From assembly GCA_905250885.1 (NCBI GenBank), contig CAJNOQ010000087.1, positions 1 through 64,000 on the forward strand: a stretch of 64,000 bases of DNA, given 5' to 3'. Positions 38,102 through 49,655 of the stretch are shown piece by piece. The notes below the pieces were generated by a model that had not been told where the DNA came from, made no database searches, and saw nothing but the letters and a program-made list of their open reading frames with translations. The first letter of the stretch is position 1; the number at the start of each line of letters is the position of its first letter. The stretch comes from Didymodactylos carnosus (Eukaryota; Rotifera; Eurotatoria; Philodinida; Philodinidae). A program made the position numbers and the translations under genes.

Positions 38102-40290
38102 TCACGCTGTAACTGGTTTTTCTTCAATGTGTTCATCTTCGTCTTCTTCTTCGCGTGTGTCATGTAAAGTCTTCAACTGTCCTACACACACTCGATAAAG
38201 AAATTGGCAAATGAACTAAAAGAAAACGGATTTAAGCATTGTAATATTTGTATGAAGGTAAAGTGATAGTTACAAAAAGCCAATAAATATTTAATCCAAG
38301 TAATATCCATAATAAAGAATTGAAAAATGCATATAAACCACAACCTTTATCATAGGCACGGTATGCAGTAACAACACCAGTTGAATACAAAACTTTTAAT
38401 GGAAACCAATATAAACGAAATAAGAGCCTTAAAGCAAGAGAAACAACTGATTCATGAGAGAACACCACTCTGCGTCTCGTACATACCAACAAATTGTAAA
38501 CATAATAAAAGTACATGTTGCTGCTAATTCCCAGTTTGGACAATCTTTACCGTTTTGACGACTCAAGTAATGTAAAAGTTTTGTTAATTCCAACCAGATA
38601 TCGGTTATATCATGGGCAAACAGCACCAACAAACCAACTTTATGATAACTAGAAAGAACAAAATACCACAACTTAGACTTTCGGATTTCTTTATCTTACC
38701 GTGTAGCATAAGAAACAAATATCAATGTCATTGTGAGAACATGATGTAAAAGCATAACATAAAAATCTCGACGTTTATAATCCATATATAACGTAGCATA
38801 AACAGAATGTAAATAGAACCCACACTGTACAAAATACATTATTTTAATATCCACTGGTACAGGCATTCCTGCACCCCAGTCTATTAACAAAAAAACAAAG
38901 AAAATTTGTATTAAATTATTTAACTATCTCTTAGATACTGAGGCTAATAGTAAATGATCAAGGAACTCGTTTAGCTGGTATAATTCGTCAAAAATTTGAT
39001 TGCTCGGACGTGTCAGTGTTTTCTTCTAGACGCAGGATAAGTATCAGAACGTTATAAAAGTTTGGGACGAAATCCACATAGATGACATATGCGTTATAAT
39101 TTCTTAGCTTGCGTGATAGCTCAACCGTTCTAAGATCGCCTTTTTTAGAATATATATTTTGCTGTCTATTGCTGAATGACGAGACAAGTATCTGCAGCTA
39201 TCATAGAGGTTGCTCATCTTTGCTGAATAAATAAACGATTTTGTAAAAAAGTATGCTGTTTGGAATTCTTCTTTTCTCACTTTACTTCAAAGCCTTAGAA
39301 GACAAAAGTATCCGATCGACTAGCTGGGAGAAAACGGTTAAATAGTCTCTGTATATACAGCATACAAAAATTCTTTAATTAACAATGTTTCTAATGTAAG
39401 TCACAGTAGCCACAGTTTTCCACTTCGTTGTAGATTGATCATAAAGTGGACGACGTTTATACATTAAAATCTTTATTGGACAGCTGTCGTCTTGTTTCTT
39501 AGAAGACACTCTTTAATCCTACGACCTACAAATTGAACTATCGCCACTCTGTGAATCGATCTACTTCTTCAAAAATGAAATTTTCTTTTTTAAGATTATG
39601 ATTAAGATTGTGTTCATAGAAAATTTCACTTTGCTTTTCGTGTACTATCGGTCATTATAAATACTATTACTCATCATTGTTTATTTAATCGTCACCCTCA
39701 AACTCAACAGTAAAAAGCATCACATTTTTTGAGTGAACGAATACCTGAGAATCTTTACTTCAGCAAGATTTTTTTGAATAAGACTAGATTGTACATACCA
39801 TCCCATATTAAATATGGTTCGTGGAAGTAATTATATCGTCGAGTTAATAAATAAACACAATAAGACCATGTAATTGTATACAATAAACATTTCCATGCTG
39901 ATTCGGGAAATTTAAGTTTATTTAATTTTGTAAGAGCTAACCAATTGACTAATGGCTAAAATTATAACGAGAAGGACAAAAGTAAACGCATTTTATTTTT
40001 AATAGGCAAGGTTTTACCTTGCATATGTAAGATTCAAATGCAGATCGTAGTAATGTTATGAAAATGGCAACGTAAATAATGTAAGTTATTTCATGTAATG
40101 GAAAGTAAAAATGTTGTGTAAAATCGTCAACGAATGATTGCGGAAAAGTATAATTCGTCCACATATGTGGTGCATAATACCATGCCATTGTATTCCATAA
40201 CCCAGTGACTAAATCTACATACGTTGGGTTCATTGAAAAATTTCCTCTCAAATCCTTCCATGCAGCTAATTTTTCTGGTGATAAGGGCAT
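38102..40290 (-). CDS. CERS1: Ceramide synthase 1-like (TLC domain)
   Basis: Six exons (40290-40018, 39955-39799, 38880-38700, 38648-38487, 38427-38274, 38215-38102) total 1041 nt, 346 residues; human CERS1 has 350. Ceramide synthases N-acylate sphingoid bases with acyl-CoA in the ER membrane. Seen in order: MPLSPEKLAAWKDLRGNF, a first membrane segment (ITYIIYVAIFITLL), KLKFPESAWKCLLY (Lag1 motif start), DWGAGMPVPVDIKIMYFVQ, HSVYATLYMDYKRRDF, the catalytic double histidine in VMLLHHVLTMTLIFVSYATR, YHKVGLLVLFAHDITD with the acidic pair typical of the family, then RLYWFPLKVLYSTG and the acidic tail TREEEDEDEHIEEKPVTA. It lacks a Hox-like domain, as does CERS1, and the RLYWFPLKVLY phrase is CERS1-like. 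The largest intron (38881-39798) is about 0.9 kb with no gene inside. Confidence 0.93.
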
Positions 40291-41552
40291 TCGTATCTAG
40301 AAAAAGAACTGCAAACAATTATTAACACAAAAACATCTAAATTGCGTACCTATAACTTCATAATAAAAAAACAACTAGTTTGAACAATATTATAGTTAAA
40401 AAATTTATATTATTATGCAAACTATCAGAAATGAACCCACTTAGTTCGCTGATATACAGGTGACAACACCATTTTTTCACCTGGATACTAGTGAACTAAG
40501 TGGGTTCATTTCTGACAGTGCATTTAATCTATTGAAGAGCTGTATGTTCGATGGTTTATTGCTTCATCCAATACAAATGAGCTCTTAAAATATCAGGTTA
40601 TTTTTAATAGCAATCAAATATTTACCATTCAATTATAAACAAAAGAAATACGGCTATCATAATTGTACTGTATAGTATTCATGAAGCAATATTCACTGCA
40701 GAGGTCGCTTACGATCGAAGATAAGCTCATGAATAGCATGATGACTTTTCAATAAATAAAATTTTTTTGGTTGATCTCCTACTGTTCAGCTCAATACAAA
40801 TACATTTCCAGCTCAGTAACGCGTAAGTACACAAGAAATGTCTCTTTTAATTATCTCTAAAATATCAAAAATGATCCAAAAAATCGACTTCTAAGAGAAT
40901 TCCTTAAACAGACAAATGCCATAAGCAGAGACTGTTGGAGAGCAAGATGAATATCAGAATATAATCAGCAGACTGAAGAGGCTTAGCTTGCTTTGTCAAA
41001 ATATTTATCTTATCTTTTATTTAGTTTCACTTTAACTTCGACAACCAAAAAACAGCAAAAAGAACAGCGATCACATAGAGAGAATGTATCAAACTATTAA
41101 AGATAAAGAAAAACATTCTCTATCAAATTAAACATGATAGAGAGACAAACAAAGACTATTATTTCACTTAGCTAATATAATAAAATTTCATCTACAGTTA
41201 TGATCGCATTCACACATGGAAATTGAACATTATAAGAAGTTTAGCAATGAGTAAAATTATTAACATTAAATTCATTTACTGCAAGGAAGAGTTTGAACAA
41301 AAAACAAACGAGAATAGCATAACAATAAATACACACAAAAAAAACGACGAAGCAAAACAAAGAAACATAATCTTATTTGATGAATACTGTACATTAAATT
41401 CATTTTATTTTCTTTATAGATAATTATCCGACACTATCAAAGAAACAATTCATCCGCGCAAGCCTTGCATATTTCTTCTTTTCATCATTATCAATATCTA
41501 CTATTTGTTGTTCTATTGAATACTAATACGTCGTTATATGTCCAACAATGTT
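40291..41552. other. Spacer upstream of ceramide synthase gene
   Basis: No gene apart from a 99-bp foldback repeat at 40421-40519. The rest is AT-rich with no recognisable coding exon. The open frame at 41223-41423 is a lysine/asparagine-rich translation of AT-rich DNA. Confidence 0.5.
40421..40519. mobile_element. 99-bp foldback MITE
   Basis: The arms 40421-40463 and about 40477-40519 pair over about 43 bp with a few mismatches (TCAGAAATGAACCCACTTAG and its complement), leaving a loop of about 13 nt. TGCA lies just outside both ends and may be a short target duplication. It is about 130 bp upstream of the ceramide synthase start codon. Confidence 0.75.
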
Positions 41553-44500
41553 TTAAAATTCAAACTGCCACCATTGTGTATGCAAGTATTGAGATGGATT
41601 TATAAGACGAATTTCACCAAACAAAGGCTAAAATAGAAAGAAAGCATGTTCAAATCTTTATGACGAAAATACGTTTGTTAATGGCGAGCAATTTTTACTA
41701 GTCGATCGATTCATTGTCGAAGAGAGAACAGCTAATAGCCAACGTAAAATAATTAATTAAAGAGTTTATTTGATAAGATCCTTTTTTCATTTACTTACAT
41801 CATACTGATGAATTGGAGATTGTCTTGGACGAATTGAAATACTATTTCGTATAAAAGTTGTGCCATTTATTTGTTCTGCGAATTCCATTAATGGATCAAT
41901 GTACACACCGGCTTGATCACCAAATATTCTTAGATGTATTCCTGTTTCTTTTTCACTTAATCTACAGAAATAAAAAGAAGTTGAACATAGAAGGTACTGT
42001 ATCCCCTGGATCGTGAATCTATTTTCTACTTACTCAGCGATGAAATTTTTTCCAATTCCATAACGATTAATAAAATAGAAAGTTTTTGTTTCATTCACTG
42101 CTTGTTCAGGATTAATTGGTACTGATCTAAATCGTTTATCTCCCGTATCATTAGCATATTGTTTTGGATTTGCAACGCGATTCGCATTTACTTTTATTTG
42201 ATGAGTTTTTATATCACCATAACCACGTAAATTAAAAAAAACATAATTTGTCATATCAACCAACATTTCACGATTATCTTTCATTGGATAAGCTATATAG
42301 GTAATAACTAGTTCATTATTTGGCAATAGTTCGTAAATTACTTCGGCTTGACGTTGTTTTGGATAAACAAATCGAACACGATTTGGATTTTCTTGGTCAA
42401 CATGTATTATCCAATTTTGTTCATTTGAATTGAAAAATGGATAATCCGATGGTAATTTATCAACACCGTTACTGACAAATTCGGGATCAAAGCGAACAGA
42501 ACCAAATGGGTTCAATGTTTCATTATTATTGAAATGTAAAATAATTGATCGATAACCACCATTGTGACCATTTGAATTATTTGGAATAAGAATATCATGA
42601 ATTTTTGCACCACGGCGAGCCAGAGTAACTGTAAAATTATTTTGTGTCAAATTATAGTAAGGTACGGTGATTGGCTCATGCCATTGATCATCTTTTGCTA
42701 CATAAGCAGGATAAATTATTGGATGATGATTATAATCACCATTGAGCTCAAAATGAAAAAGCAGATTAGTCATTTCTTATAGAAAAGCTTGTCACCGTTG
42801 CCCTAGAGGGCAAAAATATGAAAACTTTCTTCATAAATATACGCATAGCCTAATGAACATAGTGAAGAATCGCTATTGAAAGGAAAAATATCCTCATTTA
42901 AACGTATAGCAAATAACTGACATTTAGAAAAAGATTCAAAAATTACAAATAGAAAATGGAAAAACTCGACTCTTGTCGTACGTTTCTCAAGGATACCTGG
43001 CACTGTTCGTCCGACCGCCTGTAAAGAGGTGTAACAAAAAGTGCAAGAACAGCTTTGCCTCAAAATCTGCTTAAAACTTCATTTATCATTTTTCATGAAC
43101 GAAAGCCCCAAAAGTTCTCACAAAAGGAAAACGGATCCACACAGGTAAAGAGAGAAATCCATGAGTAAATTGCTGACACACTTCTAACCACTGAAGTCTA
43201 AGTCGAACGAGACATTCGATCAACTGTTCTGTTATTAAATTTGAGCTCAACCCCTCAGTTAGTTCCGTAAGCATGTAAAAAGGCAACAGACGCGATTTGT
43301 AGCATTTGGTACAGTTTATATTTACATCTTGAAGTTCATAAACGAACTATCTTCACTGTATATAATAGCACATATAGAAATTTGTTTATATATCGCTTTC
43401 GGCAAGTGTCAGCTTATTTTTGAAAATGAATAGCTGATTAGTTACAGTGCCCAGACAAATATCTGGTTTATTTATGATTTTTTTCTTCTAGAAATGCATA
43501 TACTTTTTGTTTCATCAACAACATTTACCATTATCTATTCTAGGTCAATCTAACAGCTTTATGATCACAATACAACATTATTATATTGTCTATTTAATAC
43601 AACATTTTCCTGAAACATGGATTTGTGTGTGCTATCCAATTACTTTTATACATGGTTGAGCTTTTTTCTACCTACTACAACACTTTTAGTTTTGTTAACA
43701 GATTAAGATAATTGAAAAAATAACAAGTTTTTGAAACGTCCATTTTTTATAATTAATATTATAGACTCTTATATTAACCTCATCATGACATTAATTATAC
43801 AGAGAGTATCTCTCTATATATATATATGCTGATGTACATTTGCTTTTTCTTTTAAATGAAAGAAAATGTTTATCTTTATAAATTGAGCAGAAAACATTGA
43901 CTAATGTAAATAAACAAACACATTCGACTTAAAGCTAAACAAAAAAAATAAAATATCTATTCACAATTTCGACATAGTCGTCCTGAGCACTATCAAATAT
44001 ATGCTTTTTTTTATTGACTAAATAGAAAATACTACGATAAAGTTAGCCAAATGGAAATATGTCATAAGGGTTTTTTAAAAGAAAAGATTTGACAACATAC
44101 AACTAGAGGAAAAATTACTAAACACCAAGAAATAGTTTGAAAGATATTTTAAAACTTTTGATATTGAGAGAGGCAAATTATTCCGGTCAGGAGTACTGAA
44201 AAAGTATGAATATTTTATATTGGTGAGCGAGGTAAAAGAAACCGTAACGACAAGTGGATTTAAGGATTCATTGAGTCTTACAGATCTTCTAAAACATTAG
44301 AATGAACAATAAAATCATCACGGTTTAAAACAGATAGATTATGATATATACGATGATAGTTAACAAGACGAAAATAGAGATGTCTATTTTAAAGATTAGG
44401 AAGTTCTAGTTGTTGAACAAGATCAGAACTATTTAAAGTATAATCAAAGAAGGGAGACCACTTTTCCTTGATTTTAGCCCACTGTTTTTTCAATTTAATT

Positions 44501-46006
44501 TTGATCGAATTTTATAGAGAAAGCGATTTTACACATTTTTCAGTTTATCTAAGCCTTCATAATCATACAGAAAAAGTTAAAATTAACTTTTCTGAGGTGA
44601 TACATAAAGGATACCGGTGCCAAACAAAAATGATTCTATTCAAAATCTAATATAAAGTTACGGTAAAGCTTGATATAGAAAAATAGCCGATGAAAAACTG
44701 AACAAAATGGTATATGAATCATAGTTACGTACCATATTATTAAGGAAAAATGGTTTATTTTCAAGCATCCCCAATCTAGTGACCATGCTTCAGTGATCAT
44801 ATTTTCCCATTTTCTTCCATAAGCAAGAGAGGATCCAACTAGTCTTCAGTATAGAAAAAAAACTCTTGAAAAGTAATACAATATTTTGAGTAAACAAACT
44901 TTATATATCATGGCTCAATCCATTATAATACAAATACGAGAAAAATCAAGGAAATGCACTATTTTTTTTTTTTTGCTGAAAAATCGAAGTGGTCTAAAAA
45001 TTCCGAAACAAAGATTGTTCAATGCAGTTTTTAACGCTGATTCGAAATACGATGTTGGTTATGAGAAAAAAATTGAAATTTGATGATGAAAACTGCAGAA
45101 TATAAGTGCATTTCCTTGATTTTTCTCGTATTTGTATTATAATGGATTGATCCAATTATATGTAGACTAAGTGTGTGATTGACTAAGGAAACTAACTAAA
45201 AAGAAATATGATGCTCGCTTCAATTTAAAATTTGAAGAGCAGTTTTGCTTAGCTAAGTTCTCGTAACAAAATATTATATCGTACAAAATGATGAAAAACA
45301 TTGTGATCGTCGTGATTCGCTTTCGAAAAATTTCTCATCAAGATCTGCTGTACCTTCAATCAACCTGATACAACAAGAAGAGAACAAGCTTTCCAGACTA
45401 GTTAACAATTTCTTAACTGTGATTTGAAATTTCAATATCTATCCCTTTTAATTATCGAATATTCTCTTACAGCAGAAATATTAACTAATTCTCATGGAAT
45501 CAAAGTACAAAACGTAATTTTACCTTATCAATATGGGCAATAATAAATGTTAATGCGCCGAGAAATAATGCAAAACACAAGATAGCAAGAAATAAACATA
45601 ATTTGTTTAATCTTGTACAACTTGAATGAGATTTCTCATTGTGATTATTTTCATCATGATATTTTTCGACAACATCCATTGAGTGTAAATTCTTATGTCC
45701 ATTTAGAATATCTTTAGATGTTATTTTTAGTTCATGAACATCCCCATTTGTATATGTTGGCGGTATGGTATTTTTATAGACAAGATCAATATGAGCTTCA
45801 ACAGTACCATCGATGACAGATTGATTTTCTTGACCAGGAACAGGTACCAGTGGTTGAGAAAGAAGATTATCAATTGTACTATGGGTAGGTGAAGATGAAT
45901 GATTTGGCGATATTGGTCGTGGATTTCCACAAGACTGTAGATTGAAGTCATTCGATTCTGGTAACATATTTGCCGACATTAATACAACACCATTATTACC
46001 ATCCAT
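41553..46006 (-). CDS. Membrane-anchored aldose-1-epimerase-like protein
   Basis: Exons 46006-45524, 42746-42034, 41961-41799 and 41627-41553 total 1434 nt (477 residues) in phase. Residues 1-130 are polar (MDGNNGVVLMSANMLPESND...); one membrane segment follows (LCLFLAILCFALFLGALTF, about 138-156), giving a type II layout. The rest resembles galactose mutarotase: TVTLARRGAKIHDILIP, then a beta-sandwich, DMTNYVFFNLRGYGDIKTHQ, and C-terminal PSQYLHTQWWQFEF. In GALM the equivalent of NYVFFNL reads NHxYFNL with the catalytic histidine, and a catalytic glutamate sits where this protein has ISIRPRQ; both appear replaced. It is therefore likely an extracellular or lumenal sugar-binding pseudoenzyme rather than a mutarotase (inference). 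The join across the 2.8-kb first intron (acceptor TTTTGAG at 42747) is the weakest point; an extra exon or a separate upstream gene cannot be excluded. Confidence 0.65.
44912..45153. mobile_element. 242-bp MITE with 49-bp TIRs in intron
   Basis: 44912-44960 and 45105-45153 are inverted copies differing at about one base in 49 (TCAATCCATTATAATACAAA inward to AAGGAAATGCACT). The 144-bp centre is non-coding. It lies in the first intron of the epimerase-like gene. No clear target duplication. Confidence 0.85.
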
Positions 46007-46169
46007 CTTAAGAATACGAAATGATTTTAATATGACACGTGTAGGATTTTTGAAATTATATACACGCTACGTGATTGAATTTCTTTTCTGAACATCTAAA
46101 GGAAAAGAAAAACTCTGGATGACTTTGTGAACGTACACACATTTCCTTTGTTTTATAACGGACGGACGT

Positions 46170-46175
<6 letters not shown>

Positions 46176-46216
<41 letters not shown>
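46176..46216. repeat. (GA)n microsatellite
   Basis: About 20 uninterrupted GA dinucleotides, roughly 170 bp upstream of the epimerase-like gene start on the minus strand, where it reads as a CT tract. In that position it may be promoter-proximal. Confidence 0.9.
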
Positions 46217-46220
<4 letters not shown>

Positions 46221-47385
46221 GGTATGTAGAGGAAAAAGAATCTCTATAATAAATTTTCAAGGAGAAAAAGACTAGAGCAACTGTATCATACAAACTATCT
46301 AATTTTCAAAAGTATATCATACAGAAAAGAAAAAGAACAAAACTTATAATGTAATATCAAATAGAAGGAGGATGAACTTCGAGCGTTTCTGTGGTCACTA
46401 ACAGCGGACGAGTATTTTACATTTTTTAAATGGAACTATAACAATAAGCTCAACCTTTTCTTTCCCATTCTATTTAATAATTATTTTTTGATCTTCCAAT
46501 AGAACAGATATAGATGTTCAGAGAAATTATTTGAAAATTAAGAAAGAATAGGGGGAAACGTAGAGTAACTAGTCAAATGTATATGTGTACGTGATACCAT
46601 ATTCCAATCTATACGCATCAACTGTCAAATAAAAAAGAAAAAAATTTAAAGGATTCTTTACAAATTTCGATGATAACTAGATAGTTTATTTGATCTTATG
46701 CCGTTCGAATGATTGGAGGTAAAAATTAAAAGTTATACTGTTCTATTTCAAGTACGTAGAGGAAAAACGTACGAAAAAGCATATTTTATAATATATACAT
46801 TATTATCAAAGATGTGACTTTAAAAGATCACGGAAATAGCATGCTTTCGATGCGCGATTGCTAGAGTTGTGAGAAAAAACATACATAGGGTTTTGCGTAT
46901 GAAACATTTAGTTTTTTAATGCCAAACCCATTGATAAACTCACGAAAAAAATCCAATTAACAGTAATTTTTAGAGAAGCATGGTTGAAATCTTGAAATAG
47001 TTTTGAGTGCATCAAGTGATCATATTCGCCTACTGATGTATATGCTGTTTCAAAGAAGTTACAGAGTGTAATATTCACATCATAACTGTATGTAACAATT
47101 TGCTCATTGTTAATTAGTCAATACTTTATTCAAACTGTCTACGCTTAGACCAACCAAAACGTACTTAGTAAGATATCTATAATTCGAGATCTAGGCAAAG
47201 TTTTTGATCACATGAACGAACCCAGATCTAACATCGTTTTTTTATGATCCTTTCTGTGTTTAAACTGTAAGCGACATCGTCTGTTTATTCAACTGTTGCC
47301 AACCAGAGCTCAAAAACATGTTGTTCCCGTGATCAGTTCTCATTTGTCTTATTATCAGAGGACTTGATGATATGAACATCATTAT

Positions 47386-48631
47386 ATGTGAAAGGAGAGG
47401 GGCCGTTTTGTGATGAAATCGGTCCGTTAACCGAATTCAGTTTTATTCATAGGGCAGGTACAATGTGGGTAGCGGAGTCGAACTTGGAATCTTTGAAACC
47501 TTAGAACTACTTCTCAAGAGAAATTTTATTACTTAAATATTTTCTCGTCTCGAAACCTCATGGAAATCGTACTTATTATGTTTCGTCGTTCCATTTCACA
47601 GTTAATCATACCTATTATATACCACTCGAAAGTTCTTTTCCTCAGCAACATTTCTGAATATAACACGTTGAAAACTAATTGCATTTGAGCAGAGAAAGAA
47701 CCGAAATAGCATGTACTACTATATAAGATGGGAGATCTGTTCTACATGGCTGCAATCTTATGGTTATATTTTTGCTTTACGCTACTTCACTAAATATACC
47801 ATCTGATAGAACGTTTCCCAGGCTAAAATCTGGTATATAGACATTTGAAAAAAAGTGTAACAGTATAGGCAGCCGATGAATTTTAGCGCTTCCACAATGA
47901 ATCGAATCTGATTCATCCATATGAAACCTACCACTATTACATCGACATTCAGTGCCAGCGACGACGCTTAACTCATTTTGTAGAGCTCGACGAACCGTAA
48001 GTTGAAAACCGTAAGTCTCCAAGTGACTCAGGAAAACATTTATTAGCACGTCACTCTTTCAGGAAAAATATGCACTTTTCGTCATTTTCCAGCGGATTTG
48101 GCCTAACTTGTGAAACATCTCCTAACTGCATTCCCTAATGTAGACCCTTGAGCTTAGTTTCATATGAAAGAGTGCATCAAACTCTACATAGTTCGATAGA
48201 GAAGATTTATGCGACACGTCTTAGTTTCGAGAAAAGGATTTCTAAAAAAGTCGGTTTTCTAGAAAACCTAACAAAACCTAACTATACCATTCAGAAACCT
48301 TCTAATCATCTAAAACATTAGATAGCCCATCTACGATGTTGGACGATTACGTGTTATATTTAGAAATGTTGCTGAGGAAAAGAACTTTCGAGTGGTATAT
48401 AATAGGTGTGATTAACTGTGAAATGGAACGACGAAACATAATAAGTACGATTTCCATGAGGTTTCGAGACGAGAAAATATTTAAGTAATAAAATTTCTCT
48501 TGAGAAGTAGTTCTAAGGTTTCAAAGATTCCAAGTTCGACTCCGCTACCCACATTGTACCTGCCCTATGAATAAAACTGAATTCGGTTAACGGACCGATT
48601 TCATCACAAAACGGTCCCTCTGCTGTCACAT
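47386..48631. mobile_element. MULE-like non-autonomous element, 283-bp TIRs
   Basis: The terminal inverted repeats 47386-47668 and 48349-48631 are nearly identical. The element starts ATGTGAAAGGAGAGGGGCCG (reverse of right end: ATGTGACAGCAGAGGGACCG). It is flanked by 9-bp near-identical target duplications, CATCATTAT (47377-47385) and CATTATTAT (48632-48640). Long TIRs with a 9-bp duplication are typical of Mutator-like elements. The roughly 680-bp core has no recognisable transposase; a 90-residue open frame on the minus strand (47777-48049) has no known features. Confidence 0.85.
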
Positions 48632-49655
48632 CATTATTATGAAATCATTTCTATTTAGTTTACCTACACTCACTTACAAAATACTAAACACATGTTAGCA
48701 ATGTAGATTTATTTTTTTAGTAGTTGTTTTTAATCTTTCTATAGCAATCCTATAAAATTGTTTCACACACAGTCTTATCAGATTTATACGATTCAGTTAT
48801 TGTGCGAATGACTGTTTGTAAAATGTTGCGAATCTCTTCTTTTCCATCGTTTTCTCGACCTCAATTACTCTTAATGACTGTGTTCTATTAGTTTATATAA
48901 TACTATCAAAAACTCGACAATTTGATTTTATGATCTACGATATGTGGAGAAAAATCACTTTTAACTATTAAATTATTCCATACTATTTGTATACGACATA
49001 GAGCCGATTTGTTTAGCTCCTCATATGAGCACATCATATGTACATATAAAAATGAACTTGTCAAGTGAACGTTTATTGTTAAAAAGCCATTTTTTATCTT
49101 TGAATTAAAATATATAAGACGAGAAAGAATAAAATGCAGACTGAGGGGTATTCTGTATCGTTCTTATTATGAAAAAAGATATTTGACAACGTCTTGCTCA
49201 AGAAATTATTTATTCAACTGAATTGAAAAGAAAAACATTAATTTTCAAAGATATAAAAATTGTTTATTATATTGTAAGAACAGTATAAAAAAATACTTTC
49301 TAGTACAGATAATTATGTATTACTGAAGCGCACGAAATGTAGTACATCGGCGAAGAAATAAATGAACTATAGCAATTGAATAATTATTGAGAAGATACTG
49401 GCTAACAGTAATGATAATTAAAAGTTCTTTCTATAATGCTGTATTTAGAATGTGAATCGATGTTAAAATCAATTGAAATTAGATCTATTAATTTAAAAAA
49501 TAGAAGCATATTCTATATATAGTATGAAAATTCATGCGACGAAAAACATTACTATTTCATCTATTATAGTTAAAGATACCCAGATCTGTTTCCTTTGTGG
49601 TAGTTGACAACGGTTGTTCATTAAGATTAAGATTAAGAGATAGTTTGTGATAGTT

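Larger units (their letters stand above)
46007..49655. other. Spacer holding a GA microsatellite and a MULE-like element
   Basis: Apart from the GA repeat (46176-46216) and the element at 47386-48631, this is unique AT-rich DNA without coding exons. The part near 46007-46170 should contain the promoter of the epimerase-like gene. 48640-49655 is the 3' flank of the CNG channel gene. Confidence 0.5.

Noticed and set aside
47466-47500. tRNA-like B box (GTTCGACTCC on the minus strand) in the left TIR of the MULE-like element, repeated in the right TIR near 48530
   Set aside because: The bases on either side cannot form a T-stem and no A box or cloverleaf is present.
47777-48049. 90-residue open frame inside the MULE-like element
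   Set aside because: No transposase motif or zinc finger pattern is convincing; the length is expected by chance in a 680-bp core.
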